From Burkholderia sp. TSV86 (lineage in GTDB: Bacteria; Pseudomonadota; Gammaproteobacteria; Burkholderiales; Burkholderiaceae), in contig NZ_LOWB01000021.1 of assembly GCF_001522865.1 (NCBI RefSeq), positions 62,001 through 126,000 of the forward strand: a DNA stretch of 64,000 bases, written 5' to 3'. The number at the start of each line of letters is the position of its first letter. Within the stretch, counting starts at the first letter, position 1. A program made the translations under genes and the position numbers. Below are positions 57,707 to 64,000 of the stretch, one piece after another. The notes beneath the pieces are model-generated. The model saw nothing but the letters and a program-made list of their open reading frames with translations, did not search any database and was not told where the DNA came from.

Positions 57707-59209
57707 ATGCTCTACCAACTGCACGAATTCCAGCGGGCCATGTTGAGCCCGCTGACCGCCTGGGCCCAGGCAGCCTCCAAGTCGTTCGCGAATCCGTCGA
57801 GTCCGCTGTCGCTGGTACCCGGCGCGACGCGGCTCGCCGCAGGCTATGAACTGCTGTACCGGCTCGGCAAGGACTACGAAAAACCCGAGTTCGGCATTCA
57901 TCAGATCGTCAAGGACGGGCACAACATTCCGATCGTCGAGCAAACGATCATCGAAAAGCCGTTCTGCCGGCTGCTGCGCTTCAAACGCTACGCGGACGAT
58001 TCGAGCGCCGTCGGTCAATTGAAGGACGAGCCTGTCGTGCTCGTGTGCGCGCCGCTGTCCGGCCATCACGCGACGCTATTGCGCGACACCGTGCGCACGC
58101 TGCTGCAGGATCACAAGGTCTACATCACCGATTGGATCGACGCGCGGATGGTGCCCACCGAAGTCGGGCCGTTCCATCTCGACGACTACATCGACTATAT
58201 CCAGGCATTCATCCGGCACATCGGCGCACGCAACCTGCACGTGATTTCCGTGTGTCAGCCGACCGTGCCCGTGCTCGCGGCGATCTCGCTGATGGCGAGC
58301 CGCGGCGAGGACACGCCGCTCACGATGACGATGATGGGCGGCCCGATCGACGCGCGCCGAAGCCCGACGTCGGTGAATTCACTCGCGACGAACCGCTCGC
58401 ACGCCTGGTTCGAGAACAACGTGATCCACACCGTGCCGGCGAACTATCCGGGCGAGGGGCGCAAGGTCTATCCGGGCTTCCTGCAACATACAGGCTTCGT
58501 CGCGATGAATCCGGAGCGTCACGCGCAATCGCACTGGGATTTCTACCAAAGCCTCGTGCGCGGCGACGAGGAAGATGCCGACGCGCACCGCCGCTTCTAT
58601 GACGAGTACAACGCGGTGCTCGATATGGCGGCCGAATACTACCTGGACACGATCCGCATCGTGTTTCAGGAATTCCGTCTTGCCGAGGGCACGTGGGACG
58701 TGCATGGCGAACGCGTGGCGCCGGCCGACATCCGCACCACCGCGCTGATGACGATCGAAGGAGAACTCGACGACATTTCCGGCAGCGGCCAAACGCATGT
58801 CGCGCACGAACTCTGCACCGGCATTGCGCAAGCGCACCGCCGCAGCCTCACCGCCGAAAAATGCGGGCACTACGGCATTTTCTCGGGACGCCGCTGGCGC
58901 ACGATCATCTACCCGCAGTTGCGCGACTTCATCCGCGAGCACAACATCGTGCAACCGCAGGAGCCGGCCCCGCAAGCAGCCGCGACGCCGACGTCCGCCC
59001 GTAGCGGCAAAGCCGCCGGCGGCAACGCGGCAGGCGCCGCTGCGGCAAAAGCCACGGCGCTCAGGCTGACCACGGCCAAACGCGCGGCACCGAAAGCGCG
59101 CGTGGCCAAAACGCTGCCGGCCAAAAGCGCGGCCGCCCAAGCAACGGCGAAACGCCCGGCGGCCAAAGCGGCCGCCGCGCGCCCGCCGCGCTCGCGCAAG
59201 GCTGCCTGA
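57707..59209 (+). CDS. phaZ: Intracellular PHB depolymerase with histone-H1-like tail
   Basis: A 500-aa protein. Residues 1-415 form a PhaZ-type intracellular polyhydroxybutyrate depolymerase: MLYQLHEFQRAMLSPL, then HVISVCQPTVPVLA, where a cysteine takes the place of the usual lipase serine, as in Ralstonia PhaZa1, and a late HYGIFSGRRWRTIIYP. The last 80 residues are a low-complexity Ala/Lys/Pro/Arg tail (AAAAKATALRLTTAKRAAPK and similar), like histone H1 or the PhaF phasin tail. Known PhaZa1 enzymes are about 419 aa, so this tail is an addition. AGGAG supports the ATG at 57707. Confidence 0.92.
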   Translation: MLYQLHEFQRAMLSPLTAWAQAASKSFANPSSPLSLVPGATRLAAGYELLYRLGKDYEKPEFGIHQIVKDGHNIPIVEQTIIEKPFCRLLRFKRYADDSSAVGQLKDEPVVLVCAPLSGHHATLLRDTVRTLLQDHKVYITDWIDARMVPTEVGPFHLDDYIDYIQAFIRHIGARNLHVISVCQPTVPVLAAISLMASRGEDTPLTMTMMGGPIDARRSPTSVNSLATNRSHAWFENNVIHTVPANYPGEGRKVYPGFLQHTGFVAMNPERHAQSHWDFYQSLVRGDEEDADAHRRFYDEYNAVLDMAAEYYLDTIRIVFQEFRLAEGTWDVHGERVAPADIRTTALMTIEGELDDISGSGQTHVAHELCTGIAQAHRRSLTAEKCGHYGIFSGRRWRTIIYPQLRDFIREHNIVQPQEPAPQAAATPTSARSGKAAGGNAAGAAAAKATALRLTTAKRAAPKARVAKTLPAKSAAAQATAKRPAAKAAAARPPRSRKAA

Positions 59210-59289
59210 CGCCCAGCGGCACTGCGCCGCTGCCGGCCCATTACCCCGCCTCGCTCCACGCGAAAACGGCGTAACGGCGCGCACGCAAC

Positions 59290-59922
59290 TCAGCGCCTGA
59301 GCAGATACGCGAGCAGCAATTCGGTATTCGCCTTGATCATCTCGGCGCGCTCGTCGGGCGCGCTGAAATCGCGGTCGAAGATCGCCGACAGCGTGAAGCG
59401 ATTCGATACGATGTAATAGCCGAGCCCCGAAAGCATCACGTAAAAACGCAGCGGATCGATGTCGGTGCGAAAAAGCCCGGCGTTGCGGCCACGCTCGAGC
59501 ACACTGCTCAGCGTCGCGACGAACGGCGAGATCATCTCGCGAATGCGCGTCGATTTATGCAGATAGCGCGCCTGATGCAGATTCTCGTTATTGAGAAGCC
59601 GCAGCAATTCGGGATGGTCGCGGTAATAATCCCAAACGAAATGCGCAAGCCGCGTGATCGCCTCGACCGGCGCGACGCCATCGAGATTCATCGCGCGCTC
59701 GGCCTCCACCATCGCGGAAAAAGCATGCTCGAGCACGGCGGTGAAGAGTTGTTCCTTGCTGCCGAAGTAGTAATAGAGCATGCGCTCGTTGGTCTCGGCG
59801 CGCCGCGCGATCTGGTCGACCCTCGCGCCGAACAGCCCCCCGTTTGCAAATTCTTCCGCCGCCGCGAGCAAGATGCGGCGCCGGGTTCCCTCCGGATCTC
59901 TTTTGTTTTTGAGCTGATTCAT
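59290..59922 (-). CDS. TetR-family transcriptional regulator
   Basis: A 210-aa regulator. The helix-turn-helix near residues 30-55 reads GLFGARVDQIARRAETNERMLYYYFGSKEQLF, a standard TetR pattern. The ligand-binding part (residues 70-210) has no recognisable specificity. It lies tail to tail with phaZ and divergent from rnfB. Two palindromes nearby are possible targets: one in the tetR-rnfB spacer (60042-60060) and one at the phaZ promoter. Regulatory targets are inference. Confidence 0.88.
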   Translation of the reverse strand: MNQLKNKRDPEGTRRRILLAAAEEFANGGLFGARVDQIARRAETNERMLYYYFGSKEQLFTAVLEHAFSAMVEAERAMNLDGVAPVEAITRLAHFVWDYYRDHPELLRLLNNENLHQARYLHKSTRIREMISPFVATLSSVLERGRNAGLFRTDIDPLRFYVMLSGLGYYIVSNRFTLSAIFDRDFSAPDERAEMIKANTELLLAYLLRR

Positions 59923-60041
59923 GGTGGCGTTTTGCTTTGATATGCCGCACCGGCCCCACGCACCGACTGTATGACCGGGGCGCGCCATCGTTAAGGGACA
60001 CCCTGCTATAGTCACGAAAAGGCGTTTTGATTATGGCACAT

Positions 60042-60060
60042 GCATTGTTAAGCGCAATGC
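60042..60060. promoter_or_regulatory. Palindrome in the tetR-rnfB spacer
   Basis: GCATTG (60042-60047) and CAATGC (60055-60060) are exact inverted copies separated by seven bases. The site lies between an outward CATAAT on the minus strand (60030-60035) and GATAAT on the plus strand (60072-60077), where a TetR dimer could control both genes. Confidence 0.4.
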
Positions 60061-60136
60061 GAGAAATCAGCGATAATTATTGCTTGGCAAAAAATTCCGG
60101 CTGCCTTCGCGCGCGTGGCCATCGCGCCGCGCCCGC

Positions 60137-61066
60137 ATGCTTCCTCACGTTGTCACTGTGACCGATTCCAAGACTCTCGCGGATCGTATCGAAGATCTGC
60201 TGCCCCAGACGCAATGCACGAAATGCGGCTACGACGGTTGCCGCCCTTATGCGGAAGCGATCGCGGCGGGCACCGCCGGCTATGACCAATGTCCGCCGGG
60301 CGGAGCCGAAGGCGTCGCGCGCCTCGCGAAGCTGCTCGGCAAGCCGGTGATTCCGCTCAATCCCGTGCATGGCGTGGAGCGACCGCGGCCCGTCGCGTTG
60401 ATCGACGAGCAACTTTGCATCGGGTGCACACTTTGCATGCAAGCATGTCCAGTCGACGCAATCGTCGGTGCACCCAAGCAGATGCACACGATCGTCGCCG
60501 AGCTTTGCACCGGCTGCGACCTGTGCGTGCCGCCATGCCCCGTCGATTGCATCGCGATGATTCCTGTCACGGGTGAACGCACCGGCTGGGACGCGTGGTC
60601 GCAATCCCAAGCCGACGACGCGCGCGCCCGTCACGACGCGCGCACCGCGCGCCTGCGGCGCGCGCGCGAAGCAGCCGAAGCGCGCGCGGCGGCGCGGCGT
60701 GCGGGCAGCAGCCCGCCGGGCACGGCAGGCACCGCACCGGCCGCCGGCGCGAGCGCGGCGTCGCCGGCCGACGACCCCGAAGCGAAGAAGCGCGCAATCA
60801 TCGCGGCCGCGCTCGAGCGCGCGCGGCAAAAAAAGGAAGCGCTCGCCGCCCAGGGCCTAGGGCCGAAAAATACCGAAGGCGTGAGCGCGGCCGTGCAGGC
60901 GCAGATCGACGCGGCCGACGCGCGCCGCCACCGTCTCGCCGAACGGCGCGATACGGCCGATCAGCCCGGCGACGCGGCCGATTCCGGCCAAACGCGCCAC
61001 CCGGACGGCTCAACCGCACCGAATCACGCGAACGACGCAAACACGCCGCCGCCCCCGAAGCGATAA
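60137..61066 (+). CDS. rnfB: RnfB-like ferredoxin subunit (orphan)
   Basis: A 309-aa iron-sulfur protein. The 4Fe-4S domain at the start has [16 protein letters not shown] and the later Cys of DQCPPGG, as in RnfB/RsxB. Two ferredoxin clusters follow: [14 protein letters not shown] and [15 protein letters not shown]. The last 150 residues are an Ala/Arg-rich, charged helical tail. The N-terminal membrane anchor of canonical RnfB is missing, and no rnfA, C, D, G or E is nearby, though nth follows as in E. coli rsx-nth. A GTG at 60158 is an alternative start. Confidence 0.9.
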   Translation: MLPHVVTVTDSKTLADRIEDLLPQTQCTKCGYDGCRPYAEAIAAGTAGYDQCPPGGAEGVARLAKLLGKPVIPLNPVHGVERPRPVALIDEQLCIGCTLCMQACPVDAIVGAPKQMHTIVAELCTGCDLCVPPCPVDCIAMIPVTGERTGWDAWSQSQADDARARHDARTARLRRAREAAEARAAARRAGSSPPGTAGTAPAAGASAASPADDPEAKKRAIIAAALERARQKKEALAAQGLGPKNTEGVSAAVQAQIDAADARRHRLAERRDTADQPGDAADSGQTRHPDGSTAPNHANDANTPPPPKR

Positions 61067-61070
61067 CCGC

Positions 61071-61715
61071 ATGAACGCCAATAAACGACGCGCAATCTAC
61101 GAAACGCTGCAAAACCTCAATCCGCATCCGACTACCGAACTCGAATACACGACGCCGTTCGAATTGCTGATCGCGGTGATGCTCTCCGCGCAAGCAACCG
61201 ACGTATCGGTCAACAAGGCGATGCGCAAGATGTTTCCGGTCGCGAACACGCCCGAGCAGATCGTCGCGCTCGGCGAGGAAGGCGTCGCCAACTATATCAA
61301 GACGATCGGCCTTTATCGGACGAAAGCGAAGAACGTCGTCGCGACCTGCAAGATCCTGCTCGAGCGCTACGGCGGTGAAGTGCCCGCCGAGCGCGAAGCG
61401 CTCGAAAGCCTGCCGGGCGTGGGCCGCAAGACCGCGAACGTTGTGCTCAACACCGCATTCGGCCATCCGACGATCGCCGTCGACACTCACATCTTCCGCG
61501 TCGCGAACCGCACCGGGCTCGCGCCCGGCAAGGACGTGCGCGCAGTCGAGGCCGCTCTCGAAAAGTTCACGCCGAAGGAGTTCCTGCACGACGCACATCA
61601 TTGGCTGATCCTGCACGGGCGCTACGTATGCAAGGCGCGGCGGCCCGAGTGCTGGCACTGCGCAATCGAGCCGCTTTGCGAATTCAAGCCGAAGACTCCC
61701 CCGCCGATGCTGTAA
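61071..61715 (+). CDS. nth: Endonuclease III
   Basis: A 214-aa DNA glycosylase/AP lyase that removes oxidised pyrimidines. The helix-hairpin-helix LPGVGRKTANVVLN carries the catalytic lysine, and VDTHIFRVANR holds the catalytic aspartate. The 4Fe-4S set is at the C-terminus (CKARRPECWHCAIEPLC). The length matches E. coli Nth (211 aa). It begins four bases after rnfB, so the two are cotranscribed. Confidence 0.97.
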   Translation: MNANKRRAIYETLQNLNPHPTTELEYTTPFELLIAVMLSAQATDVSVNKAMRKMFPVANTPEQIVALGEEGVANYIKTIGLYRTKAKNVVATCKILLERYGGEVPAEREALESLPGVGRKTANVVLNTAFGHPTIAVDTHIFRVANRTGLAPGKDVRAVEAALEKFTPKEFLHDAHHWLILHGRYVCKARRPECWHCAIEPLCEFKPKTPPPML

Positions 61716-62121
61716 AAGCGAAAGCGGTGCCCGCGCGCCAGCTCGGGCGGCCCGCGCCGCCTGTGCACGACCGCCGTCGATACCGGATGCAATCCCGCGC
61801 GGATGGCGGCCGAAAACTCGTCGTCGCCGTGCCCTCGGGAACCGCCGGCGCGCCGAGCACCCGGTAACGCGCGAGGTCGACCGGCAACGCCGCATGCCCG
61901 GCCAACAGCACGACGCACAACCTGCGGCATACAACAGGCACATGACGAGCGCGATTCGCGCAAGCGCATCGGCGGGTTTGGCGGACAAGCGCCGAACCCG
62001 CCGATGCGCTTGCGCGACAGCCCGCTCTGCCCACGCCGTATCGGCAAGCCTGCCTCAAGCGGCGTAAAATATGCCCTCACGTAGCCGCATCGCGGCCCGC
62101 CACCCGCCCCACGCTTTAATC
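61716..62121. other. Intergenic region between nth and DUF1841 gene
   Basis: About 400 bp dominated by a large hairpin (61956-62017). Minus-strand open frames here include hydrophobic stretches but lack ribosome binding sites, and the hairpin arms interrupt them. No gene is called. Confidence 0.5.
61956..62017. repeat. 23-bp perfect inverted repeat (large hairpin) downstream of nth
   Basis: Arms 61956-61978 and 61995-62017 are exact reverse complements. The 16-base centre continues the stem with a wobble and four further pairs (GGCG/CGCC), leaving a 6-base loop, so about 28 pairs in total. It could act as a factor-dependent or bidirectional terminator, an RNA-stabilising structure or a REP-like element. 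No T-run follows either arm. Confidence 0.9.
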
Positions 62122-62556
62122 ATGTTCAATCCGAGCCGCGACGACGTGCGTCGCTTTTTCGTCGACACCTGGCGCAAGCAGCGTTCGGGCGAGATCCTCA
62201 CACCGCTCGAAGCAATCGCGGCCGACTGGATCGTCGAACATCCCGAATACCATACGGCGCTCGCGGACGCCGATCATGCGCGTGCGCAAAACTACACGCC
62301 CGACGAAGGCCGCACGAACCCGTTCCTGCACCTGTCGATGCATCTTGCGATCAGCGAGCAATTGTCGATCGATCAACCGCCCGGCATCCGGGCCGCGCAC
62401 GACAAGCTCGCCGCCCGCTTCGATTCCGCGCACGACGCGCAGCACGCGATCATGGAATGCCTCGGCGAGACGATCTGGGAAGCGCAACGCACGAACACGC
62501 CCCCCGATTCCGACGCGTATCTGCAGCGCATCCTGCAACGCGCGTCGCGCGGCTAA
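62122..62556 (+). CDS. DUF1841 family protein
   Basis: A 144-aa soluble protein that matches DUF1841 by eye: MFNPSRDDVRRFFVDTW at the start, LTPLEAIAADWIVEHPEYH, then NPFLHLSMHLAISEQLSIDQPPG-type core and a late MECLGETIWEAQR. The family is common in beta- and gamma-proteobacteria; no activity is known. The histidines in HLSMH and HDAQHAIMEC could bind a metal, which is speculation. I chose the ATG starting MFNP, as in relatives. Confidence 0.85.
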   Translation: MFNPSRDDVRRFFVDTWRKQRSGEILTPLEAIAADWIVEHPEYHTALADADHARAQNYTPDEGRTNPFLHLSMHLAISEQLSIDQPPGIRAAHDKLAARFDSAHDAQHAIMECLGETIWEAQRTNTPPDSDAYLQRILQRASRG

Positions 62557-62671
62557 ACGCGCGCCGCGCCCTGCCCGCGCCGCCGCCGAGCCTATCCCGC
62601 CGGCGCGGCAAGGCCGGCAAGACCAGCCCCGGCGGCGGCGCGCGTTGCCGGTCGTTCATCGCCGCACGGAC

Positions 62672-62696
62672 AAAAAATACCCCGCACGAGGCGGGG
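62672..62696 (-). terminator. Intrinsic terminator of the cytochrome c pair
   Basis: On the minus strand CCCCGC/GCGGGG (five-base loop) is followed by TATTTTTTG, a textbook terminator, 63 bp after the stop of the downstream cytochrome gene. Confidence 0.9.
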
Positions 62697-62759
62697 CATG
62701 CTTGCGATTCGCACGCGGAGCGTGCCGCGCGCGACGCCGGCCGGCAAACCGGCCGTGCG

Positions 62760-63128
62760 TTATTTCTTGAACACGAGGCTGCCGGGCAGCGACTCGATAT
62801 AGGCGGCGATGTCCTTCATATCGTTGACCGACAGGCTCTGCACCTGCGCCTGCATGATCGCGTTGTTGCGGCCGAGCAGCGGGTTCGCCAGCCCCATCTG
62901 ATACTGGCGCATCGCCCAGACCAGATAGTCGGCGTGCTGGCCGGCAAGGCGCGGGTACTCGGCGTTGATCGGATTGTCGAGCTTCGCGCCGTGACAGGCC
63001 GCGCAATTATGCGACTCGGCGAGCGCCTTGCCCTTCGATGCGTCGGCCGCATGCGCGGTGCCGATCGCGAAGCCGGCCGCGAGCACGATCGCCGCCGCCG
63101 TCTTGAATGCCGTCTGAGACTTCTTCAT
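62760..63128 (-). CDS. Monohaem cytochrome c, class I (first copy)
   Basis: A 122-aa exported cytochrome c. The signal peptide ends in GTAHAA. The haem site is CAACH near residue 43, and the axial methionine is probably in a late MRQYQMG or IMQAQ segment. Its size and pattern (YPRLAGQHADYLVWAMRQYQ) fit c4/c553-like electron carriers. It is the second gene of a two-gene unit with a similar cytochrome, ending in a strong terminator. The partner oxidase or reductase is not in the window. Confidence 0.85.
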   Translation of the reverse strand: MKKSQTAFKTAAAIVLAAGFAIGTAHAADASKGKALAESHNCAACHGAKLDNPINAEYPRLAGQHADYLVWAMRQYQMGLANPLLGRNNAIMQAQVQSLSVNDMKDIAAYIESLPGSLVFKK

Positions 63129-63168
63129 GAATGCTCCTATCCCGGTGCTGATATCGACAAGCACACGC

Positions 63169-63528
63169 TTACTTGTAGGGATTGTTCTTCGAATCGGGCT
63201 TTTGCGCGGCATAGTAGGCCGCGAGATCGGCGATGTCCTGATCCGTCAGCGATTCCGCGATTGCGTTCATCGACGCGAAATGACGATCCTTTTTCCGATA
63301 AGCCTTCAGTGCGTTCTCGAGATAAGTCTGGTTCTGGCCGCCGAGGATCGGCACCCGGTAGACCTCCGGGTAGGCGACGCGATAACCGTCGATGCCGTGA
63401 CAGCCGATGCACATCGCGGCCTTGCCTGCCCCGTCCTTCGGGTTGCCGACCACCCCGGCCGCCTGCGCGTTGGCCGCGAACACCGCGAGCGCCGCGACAA
63501 CGATATGCTTGCCGACGAATTTGTTCAT
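63169..63528 (-). CDS. Monohaem cytochrome c, class I (second copy)
   Basis: A 119-aa exported cytochrome c. The signal peptide ends in NAQAA. The haem site is CIGCH near residue 40, followed by VPILGGQNQTYLENALKAY, similar in layout to the neighbouring cytochrome (YPRLAGQHADYLVWAMRQY), so the pair looks like a diverged duplication. An axial methionine candidate lies in the ASMNAIAESL segment. The two genes are 40 bp apart and co-directional. Confidence 0.85.
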   Translation of the reverse strand: MNKFVGKHIVVAALAVFAANAQAAGVVGNPKDGAGKAAMCIGCHGIDGYRVAYPEVYRVPILGGQNQTYLENALKAYRKKDRHFASMNAIAESLTDQDIADLAAYYAAQKPDSKNNPYK

Positions 63529-63736
63529 AGCTCTTGTAACCTAGCTTGAGGGGAAACTGGCGCGCGCATGGGCAAGCCAGCGTCGTTATACCGCCGTTTT
63601 ATGCTGATGAGGCTGCCACGCAGGCCAAAAAAACCGGGGGATTGTACCGCGTCGCCGGGCCATGCGTCCACCACGCGGGCCGCGCCCCCATTTGGCACGG
63701 CCCGGGCCGGCCCGGCGGGCGGCCGCGCTTCTGACT

Positions 63737-63742
63737 TATACT
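63737..63742 (+). promoter_or_regulatory. Candidate -10 box for the MoxR gene
   Basis: TATACT 30 bp upstream of the MoxR start codon, the only AT-rich hexamer in the spacer. No clear -35. Confidence 0.4.
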
Positions 63743-63771
63743 GCCATTTTTCTTGCCGGAAGCTCGCCGCC

Positions 63772-64000
63772 ATGCGTTTCGAAGGTTCCTCGCAATACGT
63801 CGCGACCGACGATCTCAAGCTCGCCGTCAACGCCGCCCTGACGCTGCAACGCCCGCTGCTCATCAAGGGCGAGCCCGGCACGGGCAAGACCATGCTCGCC
63901 GAGGAAGTCGCCACGGCGCTCGGCATGCCATTGCTGCAATGGCACATCAAATCGACGACGAAAGCGCAACAGGGACTCTACGAATACGACGCGGTATCGC
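63772..64000 (+). CDS. MoxR-family AAA+ ATPase (5' part)
   Basis: The first 76 codons of a MoxR/CbbQ-type AAA+ ATPase. Walker A is LLIKGEPGTGKTMLAEE at about residues 29-45, followed by the WHIKSTTKAQQGLYEYD segment typical of this subfamily. MoxR proteins work as chaperone-like ATPases, usually with a VWA-domain partner, which would lie downstream outside the window. The 3' part is not seen. Confidence 0.9.
   Translation, partial: MRFEGSSQYVATDDLKLAVNAALTLQRPLLIKGEPGTGKTMLAEEVATALGMPLLQWHIKSTTKAQQGLYEYDAVS

Noticed and set aside
61798-61988. Minus-strand frame after nth resembling a lipoprotein leader (LVMCLLYAAGC)
   Set aside because: The lipobox-like stretch comes from a frame that begins inside the hairpin arm and has no ribosome binding site or continued conserved sequence.

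Overview
The window is GC-rich (roughly two thirds G+C) apart from one AT-rich island. Its gene content and codon use fit a beta-proteobacterium of the genus Burkholderia, most likely the pseudomallei/thailandensis group. The evidence is the Kdp locus with an extra small ORF, the yebC-purD-hemF-nadD-rsfS-rlmH-maf-rng order, an LPS-core cluster beside msbA, a cytoplasmic PHB depolymerase, and 7-bp and 9-bp tandem repeats of the kind used for VNTR typing in that group. The species call is inference; no rRNA or tRNA gene is present to confirm it.

Layout. 1-3.7 kb (minus strand): the 3' part of an FtsX/YbbP-type permease, a DUF4126 membrane protein, a Gdx/SugE guanidinium exporter preceded by a mini-ykkC (guanidine-II) riboswitch, and a DUF333 exported protein. 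3.7-12.4 kb: the complete high-affinity potassium system, transcribed leftward as small ORF-kdpF-kdpA-kdpB-kdpC-kdpD-kdpE, with a KdpE-like T-rich site upstream and a terminator after kdpE. 12.5-15.1 kb: quinone oxidoreductase, methylglyoxal synthase and a divergent SDR. 15.3-23.7 kb (plus strand): upp, a VNTR-rich spacer, then yebC, purD, hemF, nadD, rsfS, rlmH, maf and rng, which cover nucleotide and heme synthesis, NAD synthesis and ribosome/RNA maintenance.

23.7-27.7 kb is the accessory part: a decayed MOSC gene, then an AT-rich island with one large unrecognised gene (804 codons). Its N-terminal third carries amidoligase/glutamate-cysteine-ligase-like motifs. About 1 kb of AT-rich non-coding DNA follows it. 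27.7-30.5 kb: a translationally coupled trio (PRC-barrel lipoprotein, MFS transporter, FUSC protein). 30.8-37.0 kb: envelope genes msbA, waaE-like and second GT2 glycosyltransferases, an O-antigen ligase and a GT9 glycosyltransferase. 37.1-47.2 kb: dnaE, trhO, gluQ, rhlE, an MliC-like protein, a small lipoprotein and purT.

47.7-59.2 kb: an alpha/beta hydrolase, a second VNTR, a META-domain lipoprotein, a 1419-aa FtsK-family translocase with a very long Ala/Pro-rich linker, a periplasmic lactonase-fold protein, a GH15 glucoamylase-like enzyme, and an intracellular PHB depolymerase with a histone-H1-like basic tail and a palindrome at its promoter. 59.3-64 kb: a TetR regulator divergent from an rnfB-nth pair, a large hairpin, a DUF1841 gene, two small monohaem cytochromes c with a strong shared terminator, and the start of a MoxR-type AAA+ ATPase.

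The most notable items are the guanidine-II riboswitch, the AT-rich island gene, the small ORF coupled to kdpF, the histone-like tail on PhaZ, the FtsK linker and the 23-bp perfect inverted repeat after nth.
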